Origin: Dipteris shenzhenensis
Lineage: Eukaryota > Polypodiophyta > Polypodiopsida > Gleicheniales
NCBI GenBank assembly: GCA_047967505.1
Contig: CM106539.1
DNA: 64,000 nt
Reading direction: 5' to 3' (one strand)
Shown: positions 1 to 11,640 of the stretch, piece after piece
How positions within the stretch are numbered: position 1 is the stretch's first letter
Layout: every line of letters begins with the position of its first letter
Notes under the pieces: model-generated
The model's input: only the letters and a program-made list of their open reading frames with translations
Told to the model about the DNA's origin: nothing
Database searches by the model: none
Made by a program: the position numbers and the translations under genes

Positions 1-71
1 CATTCTAGTAGGAAATGATGTTCTGACGTTGCTCTCTTTCACACAACACACATGTGTGCGTGCGCACTAAA

Positions 72-94
72 TCTCTCTCTCTCTCTCCATCCCT

Positions 95-165
<71 letters not shown>

Positions 166-181
166 CCCCCTCTCTCTCTCT

Positions 182-255
<74 letters not shown>

Positions 256-263
256 TCACTATA
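72..263. repeat. (CT)n microsatellite, about 190 bp, with CCT/C interruptions
   Basis: Almost pure CT on the plus strand, broken by short runs of C (165-171, 182-185). It creates Ser/Leu or Arg/Glu frames on both strands that are not genes. Confidence 0.97.
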
Positions 264-812
264 GTATCCCATGATGCATTCATTAGCTTCATACATGCAA
301 TAAATGTCCTATGAGGGTTTGTACATATGTGAAGAGTCAAACACAAATCCATTTAAGCTAGTAACCAAATACATAAGGGGTCTTCAAACAAAGATACATG
401 AAACAATGAACCCTCTTAGGACTCATTATGATGGTAGGTAGAATAATATTTTAGTTGACATGTTCTAACCTCTCATAACATTCATAGGAGTAAAAATTGA
501 GCCTTCATCCTAGAATAAAAGAGGGAAGACATGTTGAATTGAAATCATGAGCCTAATCATCACGATCATGGACATGCGTTTCATTCTCTTCGTGCATCTA
601 TTTTGAGAGAGCATGCAACATTATATGAGGATCCCCACAACTTAAGAGCTCATGAAATTCTTCCTCTCAAAATGTATAAATTTACCTCTTGTTCATGCCC
701 ATAATCATCACCCAAAGAATTCATGTCATAGACTATTAAACTTTCTTGAGTATTTGTATCATCACCTAAAGAAAAAGAGAATCATGTAGGTAATGTAAAA
801 ATTAAAAAGTGA
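264..812. other. AT-rich stretch with nothing recognised
   Basis: No long open frame, no repeat shared with the modules to its right and no motif I recognise. Confidence 0.5.
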
Positions 813-1133
813 TTTGCAAGATTGAGAAATAGAAACTCTCTCTCTTTATCAAAGGAGTGTTGTTTATGTTTCTCTTTCTCTTGCCTTTGTGAATGCCTCT
901 CACCCCCTTTCCCCCTTCATGCTTCATGTTTCCCCTTCCCTCTCCCAATTCCTCTCCCACTCCCTTTTCTCTCTCTCTCCTTCTTCTCTCCCCTTCTTCT
1001 CTTGAGGATTCACATCGCTACAACTCCAGAATCCATTGGCGTGACACTCTTGGACCGCATGTGCTTGTGTTGCTCCCACAAGGAGTAGTAGGAAGAGAGT
1101 TTCCCTCGGCATCTGTCACAGATTACACAATTT

Positions 1134-1151
1134 TGGCACCATTGCCAGGGA
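1134..1151 (+). other. Primer-binding site, tRNA-Asp type, mutated
   Basis: TGGCACCATTGCCAGGGA sits four bases after the putative LTR terminus. It differs from the intact site at 13793 at several C/T positions, as expected from methyl-cytosine decay. Confidence 0.7.
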
Positions 1152-1320
1152 GTTCAAGGTATGCTTTTGCTTGCACATGCTTCTTCTATTGTCTCCCATT
1201 GCCAAGAGCTTATTTTGGTGTTTTGTATGAGGAATGAGCTAAAAAACTGGAGGAAAGTGAGAGAGATGAAGGTAGGAAGAAACTCGGGCTATTTTTGGGG
1301 GATTTTTTAGGATTGACATT

Positions 1321-1556
1321 GTGAAAATCTAGGATTGAGTAATTAGAATCATTGCTAAACCTTAGATGAAGTCCCATCCTTCTGAAAAGCTGAATGGTGA
1401 TGATTGGGTGGAAGTTCCAAGGTATGGGGAATGACGTTGTGAAAATCTAGGATTGAGTAGTTAGAATCATTGTTAAACCTTGGATGAAGTCCCATCCTTC
1501 TGAAAAGCTGAATGGTGATGATTGGGTGGAAATTCCAAGGTATGGGGAATGACAAA
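1321..1556 (+). repeat. 118-bp tandem duplication
   Basis: Two near-identical units (1321-1438, 1439-1556), each starting GTGAAAATCTAGGATTGAGT and ending ATGGGGAATGAC. Confidence 0.9.
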
Positions 1557-1764
1557 TAGTACATTTTGGAAGAAAACCTTCCATTTTGCTCCATACTCGC
1601 TTGTTTTTTGTTATGTTTGGTTCCTTTTTGTTGCTTCATGTTGTTTAGTATGTAGGGAAGTTAGAAACCAAGTTTCCAAGCACTCTAAACATTGCATAAA
1701 AGCCACGAAAACTCAGACAATGCCAAAAATTCAGTCAGCTAGATAGTCTCAGAGAGATGGTACA

Positions 1765-2165
1765 TGGGGATCATTATTTTTCTTGTACGTGGGGATCATC
1801 ATTTTTCTCTACTTTAGTGAGTTCACTATTTCTATCTTTGAGTTAGATCCGAGTTAGCTCCTCACATATCCAAATCTTTGTACCCTTTAACTTATGCATT
1901 TGTCGGAGGATCTTAACTCTTGCAACCATCCCTCTGAAGCAGATTGTTCTTGTGTGCCATTTTGATTGATATTGGACATATTATTCTCATCCCATTCAAC
2001 TTGTGGTACTTCCTTCTTGAGTCATATAATTGTCTCTTCTGTCTTTCTCCTCCTCATCATGAAGGCATCTATCTTCATTCCCCCAACTGCACAAGATCGC
2101 CTTATTGTGTGCTTTGGTTTCTTGCTCATTGACTTCAATATAAAGATCCACTATGATGACTGTTG
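1765..2165 (-). pseudogene. Remnant of the 'LKGTKIWI' ORF module, copy 1
   Basis: Diverged copy of the 7109-7522 open frame. The antisense frames on plus are shadows. The module is flanked to the right by about 550 bp (2170-2730) that recurs at 7570-8150, ending in a (GA)n tract. Confidence 0.45.
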
Positions 2166-2729
2166 TTGGTATCAGTAGCCATTTCTTTCTTTATTTGAGC
2201 TCACTTGATTGGTGATCACATACTTAAAGGTGTGGAGATGAGTGTCGGTGTCAGTGGGAAGCAGTACAATTGTGTATGACCTCTACAATAATTTCTTACT
2301 TTCCATTACTCTCCATATTCTGCACTTTCCTTACAAGGGCTACAAGCTAGGGTTTGAGCTCCTTGATTTCTTGGTGCAAATAACATATTTGCTCCTATGG
2401 GTCTATTTGTGTGTCTTTGCATACGGGATGAGTGTCGATAGGGTTGAATAGCCAAGTACAACGGCTTACTAACTAGAAAGTCCCCCATAGTTGCCTATGT
2501 AAATTAGAGCGCCCCAATGCTAGAACTAACCCCAAGCTGGGCTAGGGTTTCATCCCAACTTGGAATGGTTGATTGACCTTGGGGCCTAGGCTAAACTAAA
2601 TTGAATAGTAACATGGCAAAACTGGAATGACAAAGACCTAGCGACTGAACTATGAGACCTCGTCTTTTAATTGACTTTGTCTTTTTAAGTGGTGGATTAT
2701 GTATTGCAAACTATTGCGAGTTGACTGAG

Positions 2730-2735
2730 AGAGCA

Positions 2736-2760
<25 letters not shown>
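2730..2760. repeat. (GA)n microsatellite
   Basis: Pure GA run at a module boundary; the equivalent boundary of the second copy has one at 8156-8188. Confidence 0.9.
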
Positions 2761-2767
<7 letters not shown>

Positions 2768-2949
2768 TCTGCAAAAGGCCTTACAACTCTATGAGATAAA
2801 GTACGAGCACCAAAAGGTGACCTATGACATCTGGATAACTAAAGAATCAAAGGAAAGCTTATCTCCTCAGAGTTATTGTAGGGAATAAATATATTTCAAT
2901 ACTATAATAAAGTGGCCTTTATAGCATCATTTTAAGAGTGAGAGTCTTT

Positions 2950-3395
2950 GGTTCTGGATTTAAAGTCCTAATTAGCGCTTGCCTCTCACGATAAAGTGCC
3001 CATTTTCCTACTTTATCTCCTTCCTTTACTTTGGTGGCTTCACTATTTCTTTGTTTGAGCTAGATCGGATTGAGATTCTTAAATGTCCAACCTTTGTACC
3101 CTTCAACTTATGTGTTTGTTTGAGGATCTTAACACTTGGTGTCCTCTCTCCAAAGTAGACTTGTGCTTCTTTTACAATCTTGACTGATATTCTTTATATC
3201 AATTTTGTCCCATTCAACTTGTGGTATTTCTTTCATAAGGCATATGATTTTGTCATCTATTTCTCTCTTCATCATCATGAAGATAACCATCTTTCAACCC
3301 TTCAATGCATAAGACCATTGGATTCTTCACTCTACATTTCTACTCTTACTTCCAAATGAAGATCATCTTCACTTGGACTAACAGACCAAGGATCG
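2950..3395 (-). pseudogene. Remnant of the 'LKGTKIWI' ORF module, copy 2
   Basis: On the minus strand fragments such as VEWDKIDIKNISQD and LKQRNSEATKV can be read with stops and frame changes, matching the better preserved copy at 7109-7522. Directly downstream of the Rep-like remnant on the same strand. Confidence 0.45.
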
Positions 3396-3489
3396 TCGAC
3401 TTCCACAAACATTATGTTGGTTGTATGTCCGTCCTATGAACATCAAACGAGATTACCCAAGATGCACATGGGAGCATTTTTAGTAGAAA

Positions 3490-4180
3490 TTCACTAAACA
3501 ACATCCCAAAGTGATGATGCAATTTGCACTTTCAGAATAGAAACACACCCGTCAAATATAACATCCCAAAGCGACGATGCAATTTCTACTTCCAGAATAG
3601 AAACACACCTGTCAAATACATTGCTGCTACTTAAACACACACGGTGTTTCATCTCACTGCCCCAAATGGCACATACAACTCCACAACAGATTGCATATCG
3701 TTTGGGCTGATGTTCTTTGATACCATCCGAAAGTGCAATTGTCCCATGTCCTTGAGACAATATCCTAGAATACCATGATACGTATGCATATTCTTCCATC
3801 TTAGGCTTCTGCACATAATCACTCCACCTCGAGGCCTCTTCTTGTCCCAACCGATGAACTTCTGAAGGGCCTTGTTCACCGACTAGACACTCTTCACAGA
3901 GCTACTCTGCATACCATCTGCAAATGTAGATGATAGAGAGTTGCTCCTCTCTCCACCCAACAAAGGCCATCGATGCGAGAGGACCCCAAAATTTTATTAA
4001 CACCCTCTATAATATTTGAATCAATGTCTTCTCCACTGACTCCAAATGTCACACTAAATTCTAGCACCTTGGAACCTCCTAGTACCATCCGTGACCTTCC
4101 TCTCCCCCTCTTCACGACTGGCAATCTGCATGCAAAGAGTGACCATAAGGCCTCGACTAGCAAAACGATGGATTACACCA
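3490..4180 (-). pseudogene. Rep/HUH endonuclease-like protein remnant, copy 1
   Basis: Minus-strand pieces in order: VLEFSVTFGVSGEDID (4050-4010 region), CWVERGATLYHLHLQMVCRV (about 3970-3910), IGWDKKRPRGGVIMCRSLR and GILGYCLKDMGQLHFRMVSK (about 3850-3720), then LYVPFGAVEMKHRVCLSSSNVFD. HLHLQ resembles the histidine motif II and GYCLKD resembles the tyrosine motif III of rolling-circle Rep proteins, in the right order. The frame is broken near 3880-3910 and the end carries a 60-bp tandem duplication (3501-3620). A helicase domain is not attached. The second copy at 8.9-9.7 kb shows the same motifs. Assignment rests on motif likeness only; it may be a diverged family of its own. Confidence 0.45.
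3501..3620. repeat. 60-bp tandem duplication inside the Rep-like remnant
   Basis: Units starting ACATCCCAAAG at 3501 and 3561; the corresponding place in copy 2 (near 8920) has one unit. Confidence 0.85.
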
Positions 4181-4723
4181 CCGACAACACATACCTCTTA
4201 TCCACTTCTATATACCCCTCGCCCATGCCATGCGATTCCTCCTCAACTCCTTCCTGTTTCATGCAACCAAGCATCTTAGCTGCCGTCATCTCAATGATCT
4301 CCATCTTCCCTCCTGCCATCCTCCCTCTTAAAAACTACATCGCGAAGATGGGTGTAATTTTCCATCATCATGCTGTTTAAATGCACCAAACCTCCATGTG
4401 TCCAAGTCCTCATTGCCTTCCAGTTTCATTCTACTACACTCCCCTTAATTGGTTAATTTAACTCTACAACCCCACTACCCCTATACCACCACTCCCTCCA
4501 AACCTAAATGAACTAATTAATAAAACTCATTGGAGGGCCCTATTTTACTTTATTATTGTGGAGATATGTTGCATTTGTTTAATAGTCTTTCCATAAATTC
4601 ATGTTTTCTGTTGCTTTTCCATGTCCTCTACCTTTATTCCGAGAGCTATGATTTGAAGCTTCACCTTTAAATCTACTCCTATGATCCACTTCTTTGGGGG
4701 GGGCGGGGCGACTACAATGGTCG

Positions 4724-4742
4724 AGTGAGTGAGTGAGTGAGT

Positions 4743-4799
<57 letters not shown>

Positions 4800-4828
4800 A
4801 GGGAGGGAGGGAGGGAGGGAGGGAGGGT
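4724..4828. repeat. Compound (GAGT)n(GA)n(GGGA)n microsatellite
   Basis: Three successive phases of a purine-rich repeat, preceded by a G-run (4696-4709). The matching site in the second unit (10273-10341) has a G-run followed by (GA)n only. Confidence 0.95.
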
Positions 4829-5003
4829 CAGTCTTCATTTTACTAGAGAAAATTCTTCAAATTAATTTTCTATCTTTTGATTCAATACTCGGAGTCATTG
4901 TAATAACAAGGCGTTCTTTTCACTTATAGGAGAGAACTAAAATAATATCATAGAGAACTTTTGCTTCCTCCTTGACTTGGCAACTCACTTGAGAGAGGCT
5001 TAA

Positions 5004-5610
5004 TCAATGTTGATGCTTACCAAGTACCATGGCAGCATACATTGAGCTAGAGATTGTTGTAGGTGTGTGAATTAATTGCAACATATTATGAGTTGACATG
5101 GGGTTGTTTATGTGTGTGATAAAAGTGCTTCTTATGTTCATAACAATGTTGAAGTCGCCCACATTGTATGTTGGAGTTGATGCAGTGGAGATTTTTTTTA
5201 AAAGGTTTGTGTCTTGTGCTAATGGATTTGTAGACATTGAGAATTGTGAGGTTTTTCATTCCTTTAGATTGGAATATAATGAGCAAGAGTTCAATGCCTA
5301 CTTCGAAGGTGTAGTCTGCCCTTAAAATTAAAACTTATCTATGTAATTTGTTGCAAGCCCTAGCCGTTGTTTTGCAATGAAATACTGGGAGAGATTGGGA
5401 GCTTTATGTGACATATGCAATGCTTGCAAGCAAAATATGTTTGCTGCTGCTAGAATGCTCTTACTTAAGAGTATGTCAACCTTGTGTTTTTGAAAGGATA
5501 GTGTTAAGGGATGAGAATGTTTTTTGTCATTTGTTCCAATGGAGAAGTCAAGTTTTTGAAATGGCCAAGGGCAGCCTGACCTCAGGTGATGGATCCCTTG
5601 GAGCACTAAG
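5004..5610 (-). pseudogene. EEP endonuclease remnant, copy 1
   Basis: Minus-strand fragments include HKVDILLSKSILAAANIFCLQ (strand with the catalytic-type E/Q after 'CL'), SKGMKNLTILNVYKSIS and YNVGDFNIVMN, followed by LQLIHTPTTISS. GDFN is the hallmark aspartate motif of the endonuclease/exonuclease/phosphatase fold. It lies immediately downstream of helicase remnants on the same strand, the order seen in Helentron-type rolling-circle transposons. Several frame changes and stops make it non-functional. Confidence 0.6.
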
Positions 5611-6560
5611 GTCCACCTTGATCTTTTTACTTTTGATTAGGTGTAGCAAGTATAGGTTTGATGGTTCGTGGATGTGTGATAATTTATGTTTGATGGGCCA
5701 AAGGCCAAGGAGTCCATTGAGATGCCTTTGGCTCAATGAATGGTTTGGTTGTTGCTAGTTGGGATGGGGAATAGAGTGTGACATACTGCATTAGGATGGT
5801 TTTTACCAATTTGAAACTCACGACTTATTTTATAGAGTGATGTACAAAGTAGTCAGGGTGTTGCTTGAATGCAAGGAGCTATTGCTATATTGATTTTGGC
5901 TTATGATACATGTGTCAAGGAATTGGCCTGAATGATGGGCAGCTTTCCACCTACCTCCAAGTTTTTAAAAAGCCACCTGCACCATTTATGAGGCCATTGC
6001 TGCGATGTCTAGATTGACAGAGCAAATGTCAATAATCATTCTAGGTTTGATGCTAATTCATGCATGAAATTCAACTCTAGCTTTTGGGTCATTAGGGATT
6101 TTGATTGTGTTGATGTAAGTCTTGTATTGTACATATACAAGATCAAGAACATGAGAGTAGTACATAGAATGTTGAAAACTTATTAATTGTACTTGTCCTT
6201 TGCAACATTTGTGAGAGAAATGCAACCAAATTTTCCTTTTGGGGTGATGTTTGGACATAGAGCTAATTTCAGTGACTAATAAGCTATTGGTGTAGAAACG
6301 TGTTCGTACCTTGTTCAAGGTGTCCAAGAAAAACGTGTCATTTTTTATGCATTACTTACTTCATCTCATAGTATTGTATATGATTTCACTAGGAACAAGG
6401 CAGCATTGCTAGTACTAAAGGTATAGCCGAGAAAATACAAGAATATTTGGTGGGGCTCAAGTTGGCAAAACTCTCCATAGAGAATGATATCGGCATCTCT
6501 AAAGGGTTTTACTTGGTTGTGCTTGATTTTGTGGACTTGCATCAACATTGATGAATGTGT
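5560..6560 (-). pseudogene. PIF1-type helicase C-terminal remnant, copy 1
   Basis: Reads as TNSLLVTEISSMSKHHPK (near 6270-6230), then a weakly conserved stretch, then NAVCHTLFPIP and AKGISMDSLAFGPS (near 5790-5700) with stops. It is collinear with the copy at 11.7-12.5 kb, which keeps more of the last motifs. Decayed. Confidence 0.55.
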
Positions 6561-6689
6561 TTTGAGACTTCATAAAAGACCAGGAGCTCCAAATCTTTGT
6601 ATGCAGTTGAGAGTACTCCTACCTTTTCTATTGAAAGGCTTGTATATTGAGATGCCATGAGAAGAAAATGGAGGACAAATGTGTTTGGT

Positions 6690-7115
6690 TTTGAATTTGG
6701 AGTCCCTAATTAGTGTGTGCCCTTCACGATAAACTGCCCATTTTCCTACTTTGCCTACTTCCTTTACTTTGGTGGGTTCACTATTTCTCTATTTGAGCTA
6801 AATTAAATTGAGATTCTTAGATGTCCAAATCTTTGTATCCTTCAACTTATGTGGTTGTTTGAAGATATTAACACTTGATTCCCTCTCTCTAAAGTAGACT
6901 TCTGCTTATTTACCATCTTGACTGATATTCCTTATATCTTTTCTGTCCCATTCAACTTGTGGTATTTCTTTCATAAGGTATATGATTTTGTCATCTATGT
7001 CTCTCTCTTCATCATCATGAAGACAACCATCTTTCAACCCTTCAACGCGTAAGATCATTGTATTGTTCACTCTAGATTTTTACTCTTACTTCCAAATGAA
7101 GATCATCTTCACTTG
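6690..7115 (-). pseudogene. Remnant of the 'LKGTKIWI' ORF module, copy 3
   Basis: Closely similar to 2935-3395 and 8350-8780 by eye. Placed directly before copy 4, so two modules lie in tandem here. Confidence 0.45.
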
Positions 7116-7522
7116 GACATCATCTCACATCCACTTTCCTTCATGTTATCTGCATCTTGTACATGGGCATCATCATTTTTCTTGCACATGGGATCATAAT
7201 TTTTATTTGCTTTAGTGAGTTCACTATTTCTTTGTTTGAGTTGGGTCAGAGTTAGCTCCTCACATATCCAAATCTTTGTACCCTTTAACTTATACATTTG
7301 TTGGAGGATCTTAACTCTTGTAATCCTCCCTTTGAAGCAGACTTGTTCTTGTGTGCCATTTTGACTGATATTGGTCATATCATTCTCATCCCATTCAACT
7401 TGTAGTACTTCCTTCTTAAGCCATATAATTATGTCATCTGTCTTTCTCCTCATCATCATGAAGGCATCTATCTTTAGTCCCCAGAATGTGTAAGATTGCC
7501 TAATTGTGTGCTCTAGTTTCAT
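7109..7522 (-). pseudogene. 'LKGTKIWI' ORF, best preserved copy (137 codons)
   Basis: Open frame with EVLQVEWDENDMTNIS, then GRITRVKILQQMYKLKGTKI and WICEELTLTQLKQRNSEL. The 'YKLKGTKIWIxEELT..Q..R..EL' pattern resembles the C-terminal part of LINE ORF1-type RNA-binding proteins (LKGxxIFINEDLT), which is the closest family I can suggest. It is basic and hydrophilic with no membrane segment. Five copies of the module sit in the 1.7-8.8 kb array, always on the minus strand between Rep-like and helicase remnants. Either it is an accessory protein of the rolling-circle element or an independent LINE scrap carried along. Confidence 0.4.
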
Positions 7523-8153
7523 GCTCTTGGACTTCCATATAGAGGTCCACTTTGATGGCTGTTGTTGGCATTAGTAGCCATTTCTTTCTTTATTTGAGCT
7601 TACTTGATTGGTGATCACATCCTTAAAGGTATGGAGACAAGTGTCGCCTATGAGTGGAGAAGCATTACAATTGTGTATGACCTTTACAATAAGTTATTAC
7701 TTTCCATTACTATCCATATCTTGCAATTTCCTTCCAAGGGCTGCACGCTAGGGTTTGAACTCTTTGACTTCTTGGTGCAAATATGATATTTGCTCCTATG
7801 GGTCTATTTGTGTGTCTTGTCATATAGGATGAGTGTCGATAGGGTTGCAATAGCCGAGTACAAGGGCTTACTAATTAAAAAGTTGAAGCAGCAAACATCT
7901 TCAGTGTGGGAGTCTCCATAGTGACCTGTGTAAATCAGAGTGTCCCTATGCTAGAGCTAACCCCAAGCTGGGCTAAGAGTTCATCCCAACCTGAAATGGT
8001 TGGTTGACCTTAGGGCCTAGGCTAAACTAAACTGAATAGCAACAAGACAAAACTAGAATGATGAAGGCCTGGCGACGACTAAACTACAAGACATTGTCTT
8101 TTGATTGACTTTTTCTTTTGAAGCAGTGGATTATGTATTGAAAACTGGTGCGA

Positions 8154-8155
<2 letters not shown>

Positions 8156-8188
<33 letters not shown>
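8156..8188. repeat. (GA)n microsatellite
   Basis: Same module boundary as 2730-2760. Confidence 0.9.
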
Positions 8189-8191
<3 letters not shown>

Positions 8192-8369
8192 TTAACATTT
8201 ACAATCACAAGTCTATGAGATAAAGTACAAACACCAAAAAGTGACCTATGACATTTTAATAACTAAAGAATCAAGGGAAAGCTCATCTCCTTTGGAGTTA
8301 TTGTGGGGAATAACTATATTTAAATGCTATCATAAAGTGGCCTTTATAACATCATTTTAAGATTTAGAG

Positions 8370-8780
8370 TCTTTGGTTTTGAATTCAAAATCCCTAATTA
8401 GTGCTTGCCCCTCACGATAAAGTGCCCATTTTCATATTTTGCCTACTTCCTTTACTTTGGTGAGTTCACTATTTCGTTGTTTGAGCTAGATAGAATTGAG
8501 ATGCTTTGATGTCCAAATCTTTGTATCCTTCAACTTATGTGTTTGTTTGAAGATCTTAACACTCGATGCCATCTCTCTAAAGTAGACTTGTGCTTATTTA
8601 CCATCTTATATTATTTTTGTCCCATTCAACTTGTGTTATTTCTTTCATAAGGCATATGATTTTGTCATCTATGTCTCTCTCTTCATCCTAAAGACAACCA
8701 TTCTGCAACCATTCAACGTGTAAGATCAATGTATTGTTCACTCTAGATTTCTTCTCTTACTTCAAAATGAAGATCATCTT
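8370..8780 (-). pseudogene. Remnant of the 'LKGTKIWI' ORF module, copy 5
   Basis: Corresponds to 2950-3395; contains a short deletion near 8610 (the CTGACTGATATT section is shortened). No intact frame. Confidence 0.4.
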
Positions 8781-8899
8781 CACTTGGACTAACAGACATA
8801 GGATCAACGATTGACATTGACAAACATTGTGTTTGTTGAGCGTCCATCCTGTGACCATGAAAGGGGATTACCCAGGATGCACACAGGAGCATTTTTAGC

Positions 8900-9700
8900 A
8901 GACATTCACTAAACGGCATCCCAAAGTAACAAAACAATTTGTACTTCTAGAAGAGAAATGCCTCGTCAAATACATTGCTGCTGCTACTTAAACACACACG
9001 GTTTTTCATCTCATCCACCCCAAATGGGACATAAAGATCCACACGAGACTGCATATCGTCCGGCCTGACATTCTTTGATACCATCTGGAAGTGCAGTTGT
9101 CCCATGTCCTTTAGACAATATCCCAGCATAACGCGATACGTATGCATTTTCTTCGATCTCAGTCCTCTACACATAATCACTCCACATGGAGGCCTCTTCT
9201 TATCCCAACTGATGAACTTCTGAATGGCCTCTGTTTTTGGTGAATTGAAGGCCAAACTACAATGCTAGGGAGGCATTACGACACTATACAACTTCAATTT
9301 TCTCCACCACTGACTGGACACTCTTTGCAGCTACTCTGCATACCATTTGCGAATGCAGATGATAGAGAGCCCCTCTACCGAACAAAGGCTAGCGATGCAA
9401 GAATACTACAAAGTTTTATTAACACCCTCTATTAGATTCGTATCCATGCCTTCTCCACCACTCCAATTGCCATGTTTACTACCAGCACCTTGGAACCTCC
9501 TAGTACCATCCATGGCCTTCCTCTCCCCCTCTTCACGAGCTGCAACCTGCATGCAAAGAGCGACCATAAGGCCTTGACCAACAAAACGATGGATTACACC
9601 ACTGACTACAATTGTCAAGCTTACTTTTAGCACCTTGGAACCTCCTAGTACCATCCGTGTCCTTCTTCGCCCCCTCTTCATGACCTGCAACCTGCATGCA
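8900..9700 (-). pseudogene. Rep/HUH endonuclease-like protein remnant, copy 2
   Basis: Open frame 9255-8947 encodes FISWDKKRPPCGVIMCRGLR, then MLGYCLKDMGQLHFQMVSKN, DDMQSRVDLYVPFGVDEMKN and RVCLSSSSNVFDEA. Upstream in another frame, GRGALYHLHSQMVCRVAAKS and VQSVVEKI can be read near 9375-9285; the HLHLQ of copy 1 is HLHSQ here. The N-terminal section (9400-9690) contains a roughly 145-bp tandem duplication around 'RxRMVLGGSKV'. Order and spacing of the motifs agree with copy 1, so the two can be used to define the ancestral protein by alignment. Inactive. Confidence 0.45.
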
Positions 9701-9770
9701 AAGAGTGACCATAAGGCCTTGACTAGCAGAACGACGGATTACACCACTGACAACCCATACCTCTCCTCCA
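9484..9770. repeat. About 145-bp imperfect tandem duplication
   Basis: AGCACCTTGGAACCTCCTAG starts at 9484 and again at 9629, each followed by related sequence to CGATGGATTACACCACTGAC-like text. Confidence 0.8.
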
Positions 9771-10301
9771 CTTTCGTATACCCTCCTTTGCCCATGCCAT
9801 GCAATTCCTCCTCATCTCCTTCATGTTTCGTGTGAGCAAGCATCTTATCCTTCATCTCAACAACCTCTATCTTCCTTCCTGGCATCCTCCCTGTTGAAAA
9901 CTACATCGCAAATGTGGGCGTAATTTTCCAACATCACGCTGTTTTAATACACCAAACCTCCTCGTTTCCAACTCCTCGTGACCTTCTAGTTTCATTCTAC
10001 TACACTCACCTTAATTAGTTAATTTGCCTTTACCACCCCACTACCCTTATACCACTCCTCCCCCCAAACCTAAACTAATTATTAATACAACTCATTGGGG
10101 GGCCCTATTTTACTTTAGTACTATGGAGATATGTTGCATTTGTTAAATACTCTTTCCATAAATTCATGTTTTCCAATGCTTTCTATGTCCTCTACCTTTC
10201 TTTTGAGAGCTAAAACTTGAAGCTTGAGCTCTAGATCTACACCTATAGGTGTGAAATGATCCTTCACTTTGCTGGTGGGGGGGGGCACTACAATGGTCGA
10301 C

Positions 10302-10302
<1 letters not shown>

Positions 10303-10341
<39 letters not shown>
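10303..10341. repeat. (GA)n microsatellite after a G-run
   Basis: G-run at 10276-10285 then (GA)n; same position relative to the Rep-like module as 4696-4828. Confidence 0.9.
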
Positions 10342-10344
<3 letters not shown>

Positions 10345-10844
10345 ATCTTCATGTTACTTGTATGCCTTTTACTTCAATTGCCATTGTCCCATAGAATTGA
10401 TGCAACCATTGCATGCTTCCTTTCACTTATTGGAGGGGGGAATGTGTATATGAGTATTCATTATAAATATTCGATAGTAATGCTAAAATATGAATTTGAA
10501 TAAAAGCTTAGTAGGGGAACATATAATGTGTATATCATAAACATCAATATGTATTCATTATAAATATTCAGTAGTAATGCCCAAAAGTGATAAATGAAAC
10601 TTTATAAGCCACCAATCTCCTTACTCCTTGACCTTGTAAACTAAACCTCACTTGAGATAGAGGCTTAATCAACGTTGAGGCGTATGAAGTGGTAAGCTAT
10701 GCCCACTTTCTAGCTTCTATTACTCTAAGTATTTCTTCTTTGGAAAGGGCCAAGGGTTGCATTTTTACATCGCATCATACCACACCCAAACCCCTTTTCT
10801 CTTGCTCCTCGCCACTCCTACAAGGCAAAGGATCTCCCTCCCCT

Positions 10845-10856
10845 TGTGTGTGTGTG

Positions 10857-10887
<31 letters not shown>

Positions 10888-10908
10888 CACACACACACAC
10901 ACACACAC

Positions 10909-10941
<33 letters not shown>
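10845..10941. repeat. Compound (TG)(TA)(GA)(CA)(GA) microsatellite
   Basis: TGTGTG, then TATATA, GAGAGA, CACACA and GAGAGA in series. Confidence 0.95.
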
Positions 10942-10944
<3 letters not shown>

Positions 10945-11109
10945 TCTTCTTATTACATTTCTATCTTTTGATTCAATACTCGGAGTCATTTTGATAATAA
11001 TGCATTCTTTTCACTTATAGGAGAATTATTTTTGACAACTTCAACTAAAATAATATCATAGAGAACTTCTGCTTGCTCCTTGACCTGGCAAGTAAACCTC
11101 ACTTGAGAG

Positions 11110-11640
11110 AGGCTTAATCAATGTTGAAGTTTACGAAGTATCCTGGTAACATACATTGGGCTAGAGATTGTTGTAGGTGTGTGAATTAATTGCATCATAT
11201 TATGAGTTGACATCAGGTTGTTTAGGTGTGTGATAGTTGTGCTTCTTATGTTCATGTCAATGTTGAAGTCACCCACAATGTATGTTGGAGTTGGTGGGGG
11301 CAATACCGAAAGTATTCAATGGAGATTTTTGAAGGAAGGTTTGTGGTCTTCTGCCAATGGATTTGTAGACGTTGAGAATTGTGAGGTTTTTCATTCCTTT
11401 GGATTGGAATATAATAGCAAGAGTTCAATGCAGGAGTACTCTCCCCTTAACAATTGAAACTCATCTTTGTAATATGTTGCAAGCCCTAGCCCTTGTTTTG
11501 AAAATGCAATGAAATTGTGGGAGAGATGTGGGATCTTTATGTGGCATGTGCAGTTCTTGCAAGCAAAAGATGTTTGTTACTAGAATGCTCTTACTTGAGA
11601 GATGTTAGCCTTTTGTTTTTTAAAAGATAGTGTTGAGGGA
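11110..11640 (-). pseudogene. EEP endonuclease remnant, copy 2
   Basis: Minus-strand TPTYIVGDFNIDMNIRST then MMQLIHTPTTISSPMY; GDFNID retains the metal-binding aspartate motif. Sequence is collinear with copy 1 (5004-5610) but frames are broken near 11450-11520. Confidence 0.6.

Larger units (their letters stand above)
813..1758 (+). mobile_element. 5'-truncated LTR end, tRNA-Asp-type primer site and leader of a Ty3/Gypsy element
   Basis: The sequence from 813 matches 13396 onward through the LTR 3' part, primer site and leader. The LTR end is ATTACACA at 1129, followed by primer site TGGCACCATTGCCAGGGA (1134-1151), a mutated form of the TGGCGCCGTTGCCGGGGA site complementary to plant tRNA-Asp. 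The copy lacks the upstream half of the LTR and about 40 bp before the LTR end that the copy at 13.7 kb keeps. A 118-bp tandem duplication lies in the leader at 1321-1438 and 1439-1556; the right-hand copy has this unit once. Confidence 0.75.

Noticed and set aside
5-352. Long Arg/Glu and Ser/Leu open frames on both strands
   Set aside because: They are translations of the (CT)n microsatellite and have no other content. The same applies to frames at 4599-4929, 10164-10453, 13385-13767 and 18964-19194.
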